A DNA stretch of 64,000 nt from NCBI GenBank assembly GCA_934670115.1, contig CAKUOV010000008.1:1-64000 (forward strand). Reading direction: 5' to 3'. Source of the DNA: an uncultured Eggerthellaceae bacterium. GTDB taxonomy: Bacteria; Actinomycetota; Coriobacteriia; Coriobacteriales; Eggerthellaceae. The position numbers and the translations under genes were made by a program. This document shows positions 53,760 through 61,938 of this stretch, piece after piece. Within the stretch, counting starts at the first letter, position 1. The number at the start of each line of letters is the position of its first letter. Under the pieces are notes generated by a model that saw only the letters and a list, made by a program, of their open reading frames with translations, searched no databases and was not told the origin of the DNA.

Positions 53760-54197
53760 TTATTCTCCCAGTTCAGCTTGCCAATCGAAGTCGGCAGGCG
53801 GAGCAGTAGGGGCACTGGCGTCCTTGTTTGCTCCGCCGCCTTCGACCTTGCTTGAGCTTGCGTTCTCCACGAATCCACTGCCGTCCCATTCGCAGGTGGT
53901 CATGTCCACGTGATCGTTATCGGCAAACGTCACGCCCTCTGCTTCGAGCAGTTCACGTTGAGCGCCGGGGCCACCAAAAATGAACCCTTCGCACAGACTG
54001 CCGTCCTTGAAGAGCACGCGATGGCAAGGGATGTTTTCAAATCCTGAGCCAGGTGAGGGGTTGTTGCGCAGCGCGAATCCTACGTAACGGGCGCTTCGTG
54101 GACTGCCCATCAGGCGCGCTACGGTTCCATAACTAGCCACTTTACCTGCGGGAATACTCGCAACAACACGATATACCCGCTCTGAGAAATCACCCAT
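53760..54197 (-). CDS. small methylated-DNA-cysteine methyltransferase
   Basis: Protein of 145 residues. Residues 4-85 hold the MGMT DNA-binding domain with the acceptor Cys58 in FENIPCHRV, preceded by the ASYGTVARLMGSPRSARYVG winged helix. It lacks the N-terminal ribonuclease-like domain of Ogt, like alkyltransferase-like proteins, but unlike those it keeps the reactive Cys. The C-terminal 50 residues are Ala/Gly/Asp-rich and extra. A second acceptor gene lies just upstream of it. Confidence 0.88.
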   Translation of the reverse strand: MGDFSERVYRVVASIPAGKVASYGTVARLMGSPRSARYVGFALRNNPSPGSGFENIPCHRVLFKDGSLCEGFIFGGPGAQRELLEAEGVTFADNDHVDMTTCEWDGSGFVENASSSKVEGGGANKDASAPTAPPADFDWQAELGE

Positions 54198-54385
54198 ACT
54201 CTGCTCTTTCTTTCAGGGTTCCCATTTCGTGGGAGCCTCTTGCTGCTGTTGTCGTATTCGGCTGCGATGCGTGCGGCACCCGGGATGAACCATCGGGATG
54301 CACCTTGCGCCGTTTCGTGCAGTCCCCCGAGACGTCCATTTTTCAATGCGCATTGGTCGATCGCGCGACCGTCGTTTCGTTCGCC

Positions 54386-56032
54386 CTAGAGTGCCGTTCC
54401 TTTTGCGGGGCGGAAAAGCTTGTCGGTATCCACGCCTTCGTGCTTTAAGAGTGCGGTCTTCTTATCTAGTCCGCCTGCATAGCCGGTAAGGCTTCCGTTT
54501 GCGCCTACTACGCGATGGCAAGGGATAATGACGGAGATGGGGTTGTGTCCCACGGCTCCGCCCACGGCAAGCGATGCCATGTGTTCTTTTCCCATAAGCG
54601 CTGCGGCTTTTTCGGCAAGCTCGCCATAGGTGGAGGTCTGTCCATAAGGAATTTCGGAGAGGAGCTTCCAAATGACTTGGCGAAACTCGCTGCCTTGTGG
54701 TTCAAGCGTCAATTCGGAAGTCGCGGGTTTTTCTCCTGCATAGTAGCGGTCAAGCCATGAAAACGCTTTCCGGATAAGGGGATGGTTCGAGTTTTCCGAA
54801 ACGTTGCCCCGGGGCATGCTGGCTCCGAAATATTTTTGACCCTCCATCCATAATCCCACAATGGCCTGATCGGTTGCCGCTACCATGACGCGTCCCATAA
54901 AAGGCGTTTCGTACCATGCCGTTGCGATTGACGGCGTGTCTTGATGCTTCTTTGCGGGCCGGGCGTTCGCGACCGCCTTATGTTTCTTCGCTGAAGCTTC
55001 CGGCGATGCTGTACCCGCTTCTTTTCCTGCTTCCCTCGATTTTTCCGCTTTTGCTCCTTTATCGGCTTTTGCTTTTGCGCGTTCGCTCTTCGCGATCTGC
55101 TTACTTTGCGTTTCTTGCAATTCCGCTTGTTCGGTTGTCCACATGTTCATCACCGCATATGATCTCCAGGGTCGCCATTTTTCTGCTGCTGCGATAAGCT
55201 CCTTTTTCTTTTTGGTGCCCAGAAATTTGATTATTCCCAGGTCAGTGGCAGGGAAGGCGTCGCTCCAACCCATGGAGCGCATTGCGATGTAATGCGCGGT
55301 CCATTCCCCGATGCCCGGCAACTTTACAAGTGCTGCAATCTCTTCTTCAGGTGTTGCTTCTCCTTCTGCGCACGGCTCAATTGCTGCGGGGTCACGTTCA
55401 AGCAACTCTGCCAGCGCGAGCATGGTCCGACAACGCGTGCCGATGATGCCAAGCGATCCCAGTGCTTCCTCGATGGGCGTATTTTCTGCAAGCGCACATA
55501 TGTCTGCGGGAGTGGGGAAAAGATAGTCCAGCCCGGGAATACCTGTATCTAGGGGTGTTCCAAAATGCGATGCTATGCGCCCTGCCAGGGTGCTTGCCCC
55601 TTTCACGGAAATCTGTTGACCCAGTACGGCGCGGCAGGCCATCTCGAAGCCGTCGTAACACCCGGGAATACGTGTTCCGGCAACGAATGAGCCTTCGCGA
55701 TATTCGTTCATGCTTTCCAGTTTGTTGCCAATGTCGGCAGGGTCGCGCTCGGTGTCAAACAGATGTTTCAAGCGTTTCTTCAGGTAATCGATGGCAGGAG
55801 CAAGGTTGTCTGAAAATTCGACTTCTATCTGGTGTTTCTTCAGATTGTTTTCTGTGCGAATCCATCCACATAGAATATTTCCGCCGTTATCGTAGGCGCG
55901 CACGGTGCGCCAATAAGCGCCTTGCTGCACCGTTTCAACGCCGGGGATGGCGCGCATGGCAAGAAACGACAGCATGCGGTCCCAGCAGTAGGGCAGCAAA
56001 TAAGGTAGTGAGAAATGGTTGGCAGTATTCAT
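54386..56032 (-). CDS. AlkA-Ogt fusion: DNA-3-methyladenine glycosylase joined to O6-alkylguanine transferase
   Basis: Protein of 548 residues. The N-terminal part (1-295) is AlkA: N-terminal AlkA domain, VLGQQISVKGASTLAGRIA, and helix-hairpin-helix KLPGIGEWTAHYIAMRSMGW with catalytic Asp264 in PATDLG. A Lys/Ala-rich linker (about 300-370) leads to a complete Ogt domain with acceptor Cys505 in VIIPCHRV. One chain can thus remove N-alkylated bases and reverse O6-alkylguanine. No Ada regulatory domain is present. Fusions of these two activities are less common than separate genes. Confidence 0.9.
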   Translation of the reverse strand: MNTANHFSLPYLLPYCWDRMLSFLAMRAIPGVETVQQGAYWRTVRAYDNGGNILCGWIRTENNLKKHQIEVEFSDNLAPAIDYLKKRLKHLFDTERDPADIGNKLESMNEYREGSFVAGTRIPGCYDGFEMACRAVLGQQISVKGASTLAGRIASHFGTPLDTGIPGLDYLFPTPADICALAENTPIEEALGSLGIIGTRCRTMLALAELLERDPAAIEPCAEGEATPEEEIAALVKLPGIGEWTAHYIAMRSMGWSDAFPATDLGIIKFLGTKKKKELIAAAEKWRPWRSYAVMNMWTTEQAELQETQSKQIAKSERAKAKADKGAKAEKSREAGKEAGTASPEASAKKHKAVANARPAKKHQDTPSIATAWYETPFMGRVMVAATDQAIVGLWMEGQKYFGASMPRGNVSENSNHPLIRKAFSWLDRYYAGEKPATSELTLEPQGSEFRQVIWKLLSEIPYGQTSTYGELAEKAAALMGKEHMASLAVGGAVGHNPISVIIPCHRVVGANGSLTGYAGGLDKKTALLKHEGVDTDKLFRPAKGTAL

Positions 56033-56263
56033 GGGCGACCTTTCGTTTTAGGTGCTCATCATACTGCGATTTGTATAAAAAAGCAAACAAATGTGCGCTT
56101 TTTTATACAAAAAAGAAGAAGGGGCCTTCGAATTGAAAGTCCCTTGAGTGCCGTGTGGTTGCTTGCAGGATGCGCACCGAACCCACGCCAACGCCTTGTC
56201 TCTCTTCTGGATTTCCCGCTCCAATCAGAGGTTACACCGTGTTTGCGTGAAGGTCGACCAGCT

Positions 56264-57115
56264 CTAAGCTTGCGGGGATAAAGCCGCCATCTGCAGTGCT
56301 TTGCCGAAGAATCGACCTGCGCCGTTCTTCACGTTGAACGCCACGTGCTCGGGGTCGTTCACTACGCTGCCCGCCAACATGTCTACGCCCCATTTGAACA
56401 GGAACGGGCTCATGATGACGCTGGGACCCACGAAGATTGTCTTCGCATTTTTTGCCAGGTCAATCAGGCGCGGTGCTGTCTTGTTGATGAACGTGACGCC
56501 GGTGATGAACGCAAAATCCTGGCTGGGCAGCACGTATTCGCAGGCGGGGTCGGGCGTGTCGATGGCGGAGTGACAGTCGCGCTCCAGCACCGTTAGCTCG
56601 CTTGCATATTCTTCAATGCGTTCGACGTGGGGGAAGTGGCCCACGATGGTGATTTTCTTGCCGGTGGATTCTTCGCGGAATAGTTCGAATGCGTCCATTT
56701 TGCGGATGCTTCCATCGGGCAGTTCAACGGGGTCGTCGTAGATGCAGCCCAAGGGGTCAAGCAGCTTCTTTTGGGAGTAGTATGCGTTGATGGCAGCAAC
56801 GCCCAACGATGCCTCCGCGAAGTTCCAGCTTTTTGCTAGCTCGGCGACGGTGCGCAGCGGCAGTCCGCGCAAATCCATGGTGAACTGGCGCGACGCGCCG
56901 CCCTTGCAGGTGAAGGAAACGCCCATGCCCCAAGTGGTGTTCACGTAGGTCCATTGGTTTCCCAGGCAGTAATCCGTTACGATGATGTCCTCTGGAATGC
57001 CGCCGATCAGGTGATTGTATATTTTCCAGGGGGTGTTGTGGTCAAGCGTTTTTGGCAAGCTGATAATCTTGTTTTCCGATTTGTTAGCGCAGCAATCTCC
57101 CTCGGCGCAGCCCAT
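56264..57115 (-). CDS. DUF364/DUF4213 putative heavy-metal chelation protein
   Basis: Protein of 283 residues. ATG at 57115 follows GAAAGGA; the longer open frame is not supported. The N-terminal DUF4213 part has GMGVSFTCKGG. The DUF364 part contains ITIVGHFPHVERI, ERD, LPSQDFAFITGVTFINKT and VGPSVIMSPFLFKWGVDM. Family members are associated with metal or cofactor handling. The start MGCAEGDCCANKS adds three Cys that could bind metal. It is a single-gene unit. Confidence 0.82.
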   Translation of the reverse strand: MGCAEGDCCANKSENKIISLPKTLDHNTPWKIYNHLIGGIPEDIIVTDYCLGNQWTYVNTTWGMGVSFTCKGGASRQFTMDLRGLPLRTVAELAKSWNFAEASLGVAAINAYYSQKKLLDPLGCIYDDPVELPDGSIRKMDAFELFREESTGKKITIVGHFPHVERIEEYASELTVLERDCHSAIDTPDPACEYVLPSQDFAFITGVTFINKTAPRLIDLAKNAKTIFVGPSVIMSPFLFKWGVDMLAGSVVNDPEHVAFNVKNGAGRFFGKALQMAALSPQA

Positions 57116-57471
57116 AGCGTGGTCCTTTCTCTCGAAATATTCTTGAGCTAGATACGTATGCAAACGAGAATAGCATGAGAGCGCAAATAAAGCGAGGTTT
57201 TCTCCGCTCTTTATCGGCTTCTCTTGTGGCTGGGTGTGAATATCGAATTTGTCTCTGTCCCCAGCAATTGGATCGCGCTGGCGGTTAACGCAAAAGATTC
57301 GGATGCCGTTGTTGCTAGATTGTGCGCCGATGTCCAGGGATTTCGAGTGATTGTATGATTGGCACGACATTTTGCGTTCCCCGCAACTTTCAAGCAAGTA
57401 TGCCATTTCGAATCGCAAGGCCCTCTTTCGCAGGCATGACTCTAAGCCGATAAACAGGTAATCTCGGCGTC

Positions 57472-58545
57472 TTATGGGTGCTGAATCCACGGTGGGTCGC
57501 TTTGGAAAAGTAGCTCATCAAGGGTGCGCTCTTTTTCGGCGTCCCACTGTAGAGCGCTTGCGGGTCGGCGCAAATGAGCTTTTCGGTTTATGGTTCGCGC
57601 CAGTCGCTCCAGCTCAAGGCCGGTTCTTATGGACTTATCGGTGAATCGAACCACTTCGTATCCTGCTTCAAGAAGTAGATGATCTCGCTGCTTATCAATG
57701 CTGTGATTGTCGGTCATTCCGTGCTGGAGGCCGTCGTATTCAACCACGAGCCTTGCGTAGCGCCATACGATATCTCCGTGCAAGGTGACTTTTTTACCAG
57801 AGCATATTTTGCTGAGCAAGTTGACCTCAATGCCGTAATTGAGGTTCGGCGCCGGCATGCCGAACCCGCCCAAGCGCGGTGGGAGCGTCATTATTGTTGC
57901 AAGAACAGATTCCCGTGCCGATGCTGAGCCGTTCAAAAGATACCTGCAAGCTTGTCTTGCAGCCTTGATTCCAGCTGTTCCTTCTGATTTGTCCAGATAA
58001 GTCTCGATTTTTTGTACAGTAGTAAGAGGGTTTCTTTTATATCGAGCGGGGTTTGCGCCCGAATAGTCGCTTGCCGTGCTTGCATGCTGAAACTCGCTCG
58101 CGATCCCTGCGCCTGCGATTTCGCTTGTGCGCCGAGGGTCGTATATACTCTCTGTTCTTGCATACGTTCCGCATAGCTCCATTCCATAAAGGACAAGAGC
58201 ATTGAAGGGCAGGATAGTTGCTGCATTCAAAAAGCAAAGTTCAGGACTGGCCACAAAGACATCGGGACGTATGCGGCGAAACGACCAATCGGGGTAGGGG
58301 ACATTTCGGTAACGCAGCGCGGCATTCTCGATGAGATGACGGTTGCCAGCGTTCGATACGGCAACGTGCAAAGGCTCGTGCTCATCGAGCCCGATAATCA
58401 ATGAGCGCGCATCTTTAAGCGCTATAGCGCTTTGCGTGTCTGCATCGGCTGGTTTGGCTCGTGATTCATGTGTTTCATATAAGTCCCGATGAATCCAGTA
58501 CTTGCAGGCCGATTGGTGAGTGATAAATATACGCGGTGCTGTCAT
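57472..58545 (-). CDS. DUF559-type endonuclease-fold protein
   Basis: Protein of 357 residues. The ATG at 58545 follows AAAGGAAC. The C-terminal 110 residues have the Vsr/DUF559 restriction-endonuclease fold: LVVEYDGLQHG with the catalytic Asp, a following QRDHLLLEAGYEVVRFTDKS. The N-terminal part (SACKYWIHRDLYE) resembles the AbiEi/transcriptional-regulator wing often found before DUF559 in actinobacteria. Such genes occur in several copies per genome in Coriobacteriia. Neither target nor toxicity is known. Confidence 0.72.
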   Translation of the reverse strand: MTAPRIFITHQSACKYWIHRDLYETHESRAKPADADTQSAIALKDARSLIIGLDEHEPLHVAVSNAGNRHLIENAALRYRNVPYPDWSFRRIRPDVFVASPELCFLNAATILPFNALVLYGMELCGTYARTESIYDPRRTSEIAGAGIASEFQHASTASDYSGANPARYKRNPLTTVQKIETYLDKSEGTAGIKAARQACRYLLNGSASARESVLATIMTLPPRLGGFGMPAPNLNYGIEVNLLSKICSGKKVTLHGDIVWRYARLVVEYDGLQHGMTDNHSIDKQRDHLLLEAGYEVVRFTDKSIRTGLELERLARTINRKAHLRRPASALQWDAEKERTLDELLFQSDPPWIQHP

Positions 58546-58950
58546 GGTTGTTCCTTTGCGAATGCGTGGATAAGCTTGAAGCGCTTTGCTTATCATGCGC
58601 TGCGTTGTTGACAAGAAACCATCAAAAGGAGCGAGCTCGCTATCAAAAAGCTATCAAAAAGAACTTATTGGTTGACAAAATGCTATCAAGGGGCACAAGG
58701 GCGGCCAGCGCAGGAAGTGCTTGTTGGAAAACAGTCCTCTAATTCGGGCAAATCGACGATTGAGAGTGGTCAAGAGGGCTTAAATCGAGGTTGATCTTGA
58801 AAGCTATGGTGTGCCTGAGAAAGCAATTTCGCAAAATCCCAGTTCAGATCGATGCTCGTCCAAATCGATTTAAGCTACTTGGTGAGTTACCGAAGACGAA
58901 CCACTCTCAATCGTGCATTTGCCTGAATTTACCCCCGATTTTCCAACAAA
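58546..58950. other. intergenic region
   Basis: Gene-free stretch upstream of the DUF559 gene. A small hairpin GATAAGC/GCTTATC lies at about 58570-58595 in its leader. I see no open frame with a site and no RNA gene. Confidence 0.5.
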
Positions 58951-58951
58951 C

Positions 58952-59045
58952 GGGTCGCGAGAGGGTTGCAAGCGAGTCGTAAGAGGGGTCGCAAGAGGGG
59001 TCGCAAGGAGGTCGCAAAAGGGCCGCGAGGGCTGCGAGGGGGGCG
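58952..59045. repeat. short degenerate tandem repeats
   Basis: About seven imperfect units of 11-14 bases with the theme GTCGCAAGAGGG run head to tail. They do not code for a protein with a start site. The function is unknown. Confidence 0.6.
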
Positions 59046-59063
59046 TGTGTGGGCTGCAAAAAG

Positions 59064-59099
59064 AAGGCATGGTGACCTCAATAGGCCACCATGCCTTTT
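59064..59099. terminator. hairpin terminator downstream of the MFS gene
   Basis: AAGGCATGGTG and CACCATGCCTT pair, with T and A tracts on both sides. It lies about 110 bp beyond the stop of the minus-strand MFS gene. Confidence 0.7.
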
Positions 59100-59212
59100 A
59101 ATCGAATTGGAATGCGGCTGCATTTCGCGAAACTGCCTGATGCGAGTGGGCTCTTTCACCTGCGACTGATTATGAGTGCACACGCGTTTTTCAGTGGCGT
59201 CACCAGGTCCTT

Positions 59213-61207
59213 TTATGCACCAGCTTTCGCGCTAGCGCTCTGCGCAAGCATGGTTTCGGCCGTTGCCAGCGCGTTCATAACGTTGCGGCGCGAGAGCGTG
59301 CCAACTAATTTCCCCTGATGGAGCACGGGGACTTTCTTAATGCGTTTCTCGGAGAGCAGCTTGAAAGCGACTTCGGCATCGTCGAATGCCTCGATTGAAA
59401 TGACGCGCTTTGTGGCAAGACGCATGACGTTAAGGTCAAGCAGGCTGCCCAGGCGCGTCCAAAAGTCCTGGTCCTCGACAAGCGCAAAGTAATTCGTGCC
59501 ATCGGAAAAGTTTCCCGCCTGGTTGGAAAGATACCCCATGATGTCGCCATCGGAAATGAATCCGACCACGCCACCAGTGCTATCTACCACGGGAACGCCG
59601 CTGGTCTCGGTAGCGCGCATGGCATCGATTGCCTGGCGCACGGTGGCATCCTGCGACACTACGTTGGGCTGGGGATTCATAACGTCAGACACCAAAAACG
59701 GACGGTCGATGCCAGCGATTCCCTCAAGAGAGGGAAAAGCCACGAAAGGACCAGCCGCGGCACTCGTTTGAGAATCCGCGCCCGCAGCGCCGCTCGCAGC
59801 GGCACCTGTGGGAGCTTTCCTGCTGTCCTTCTCGTGCACAAAGATCAAAATGCCCAGCACAACAATAATAAGAAGCACGCACATGCCGCAAAACGCTGCG
59901 TGCACGCCCGCCATCGTTATAACCTGGGACGATGCATCGGCGGGGGCAAGAAACCCGCCAAGCGCAGTCAGGCTTACAATAAACGCGGTGCCCACGGATA
60001 TGCCCACCTGATTCATGGTGGACGAAATGGAGTTAGCGTGCTGAATCACGCGATTATCCAGCGAATTAATACCCCAGGTGTTCAGCGGCGTATTCAAGAA
60101 CTGAATGCCGATTGACATGGTGGTATACACAACGGTGACCATCAGGATGTCCATGCCAATGTTGAACGTGGTCACGCCAACCGCACCGATGGCAACCATG
60201 CAGGCACCGAAAACTACAGGGCCGCGCACGCCGAAGTTGTCGAACAGGCGTCCTGCCACCAGGCCGCACACTGCGCCGATGATAGCGCCTGGCATCATAA
60301 GCAGACCCGAGGTAGTAGCGCCGTTGCCCATAACTTGCTGCACGTAGAGCGGCAGCACAACCTCGGAGCCGATAAGCGATGCCTGCAGCAGCGCGACCAG
60401 AATAACCGCGGTACGAAACTTTGGCGACTTCAGCACGCTAATGCGCAAAATGGGGTTTTCCAGCTTGAGCTGACGGCGGCAAAAAATACCCAAAAGCACC
60501 AGGCCAGCCACAATAAGTGCCACATCCAGCGCAATGTTGCGGGCGGAAGTGATAGACGAAATGCCATACAGCAGGCTCACCATGCCTACGCCCAGAAGCG
60601 TAACGGAAGGCGCATCGAAGCTTGACCTCTCGAAGCCTTGGAAATTCTTCAGCTTGAACGCCGCCGCAGCAAGCACGACTACGCACAGCGCCGCCACAAC
60701 GAAGAACAGCTCGCGCCAACCCAAGGAGTCAACAATGAAGCCAGAAAGCGTAGGGCCAATCGCGGGCGCAAAACCAATCGCCAGTCCGATAAGGCCCATG
60801 GCGCTGCCGCGCTTTTCGCGCGGAATGATGAGCAAAATCAGCGTAAACGACATAGGCATGATAATGCCCGTGGCAAACGCCATCATCACACGTGCGGCCA
60901 GAATCACGTAGAAATTCGGTGCCAGACCAGCAACAATGCTGGAAATGCAGAACCATCCAATGCTGCCCATGAACAGCTGGCGCGTGGAGAAGCGTCCCAC
61001 GAAGAACGCATTCAGCGGAATGACGCATGCCTCAACCAACGCGTACGAGCTGGTAAGCCACTGCACGGTGGTGGCGGAAACGCCGGTGTCCTCCATGATC
61101 GATGGCAGCGCAGGGGAAAGAAGCGTTGCGTTCAGGATGACCAAAATGGTGCCCATAAGAAGCACCAGGATCATCGTTTTCTGTTGTTTGTCCAAATCAA
61201 GAGCCAT
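59213..61207 (-). CDS. MFS drug/proton antiporter (DHA2) fused to a CBS-domain pair
   Basis: Protein of 664 residues. Residues 1-465 are a 14-helix EmrB/QacA-type transporter: WLTSSYALVEACVIP motif near helix 2, GSAMGLIGLAIGFAPAIGPT as motif C. An Ala/Ser/Gly linker (about 470-495) connects to a pair of CBS domains (about 510-655; VSDVMNPQPNVVSQDATVRQ, GVVGFISDGDIMGYL, and LVGTLSRRNVMNAL). CBS pairs sense adenine nucleotides or other ligands, so the pump may be gated by energy state. Such fusions are rare for MFS exporters. Confidence 0.88.
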   Translation of the reverse strand: MALDLDKQQKTMILVLLMGTILVILNATLLSPALPSIMEDTGVSATTVQWLTSSYALVEACVIPLNAFFVGRFSTRQLFMGSIGWFCISSIVAGLAPNFYVILAARVMMAFATGIIMPMSFTLILLIIPREKRGSAMGLIGLAIGFAPAIGPTLSGFIVDSLGWRELFFVVAALCVVVLAAAAFKLKNFQGFERSSFDAPSVTLLGVGMVSLLYGISSITSARNIALDVALIVAGLVLLGIFCRRQLKLENPILRISVLKSPKFRTAVILVALLQASLIGSEVVLPLYVQQVMGNGATTSGLLMMPGAIIGAVCGLVAGRLFDNFGVRGPVVFGACMVAIGAVGVTTFNIGMDILMVTVVYTTMSIGIQFLNTPLNTWGINSLDNRVIQHANSISSTMNQVGISVGTAFIVSLTALGGFLAPADASSQVITMAGVHAAFCGMCVLLIIVVLGILIFVHEKDSRKAPTGAAASGAAGADSQTSAAAGPFVAFPSLEGIAGIDRPFLVSDVMNPQPNVVSQDATVRQAIDAMRATETSGVPVVDSTGGVVGFISDGDIMGYLSNQAGNFSDGTNYFALVEDQDFWTRLGSLLDLNVMRLATKRVISIEAFDDAEVAFKLLSEKRIKKVPVLHQGKLVGTLSRRNVMNALATAETMLAQSASAKAGA

Positions 61208-61493
61208 AAATACCTCGTTTCAAATGCGCGTCTCTATGTAATTGCTATTGGTATGGTTATTGTTTTTTCGAAGAGAAAAAACTGCGAAAGAATTCGCGAA
61301 AGTTGGTTGACCCGGCCGTCTTGCCTTGCGTTCAACCCTATTAGTTTAGGGACTGTTTTGGTTTCGTGTAAGGAATTTCCCGCGAAGATTCGGAAAGCTC
61401 CACAAATGGTGGGGTTGCTCTGCCGCAAGCGGCACTCAGCAGCGGTAAGCGGCTGATAGGGAAGGGAGCAGTGGCATCGAAGGGGATAAATGC

Positions 61494-61619
61494 GAAGCGC
61501 AAGGGCGCGAAGGGCTGAGCCGAACTGCGACGCTTTGGATAAGTTGAGCGAGCCGCGAGTGAGAGGAAGCATTATCCAAGCGGAGTCGTGAGGTGAAGCT
61601 CTTTGCGCCCTTGCGCTTC
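61494..61619 (+). repeat. dispersed hairpin element, copy E
   Basis: Outer arms of 23 bp (61494-61516 and 61597-61619, from GAAGCGCAAGGGCGC) pair with two mismatches. The core has GAGCCGAACTGCGACGC, TTTGGATAAGTTGAGCGAGC, GAAGCATTATCCAAGC and GTCGTGAGGTGA. A partial GAGCCGAACTGC on the other strand occurs about 20 bp further on. Confidence 0.88.
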
Positions 61620-61938
61620 TATGGCCCTGCCTTTTCTTGCAGTTCGGCTCAGCTCTTCGCATCCGCGCTCCTGTCTTGCGCTCGTCAGCTTCGGCTTAAC
61701 TCCCGGCGTCGGCCCCTTCGCCTTCCCCTTGCGTGTTGTCTGCTGTGAAAGAATTCTGCCCCTAGGCGTCATCACGTCTGCGCTTGCGTCAAGAAGCGGT
61801 ATCATGCAAAGGTATATCTATATGCTGTTTTTCGGCATCGACAAAACACAAGAAGCGTTTGGAAGTATTGGCGAAGCGTGCGCCCCGCGCGCACAGCGGA
61901 AGACGTGCGCATTGGCGCACATTCGAAGGGTGGATTTC
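61620..61938. other. intergenic region before purL
   Basis: About 320 bp without a supported gene. A hairpin GTGCGC-ATTG-GCGCAC lies at 61905-61920, just upstream of the purL ribosome site. I do not see a purine riboswitch. Confidence 0.5.

Noticed and set aside
58952..59045. Possible CRISPR array
   Set aside because: Units of 11-14 bases with no distinct spacers; no cas genes in the window.
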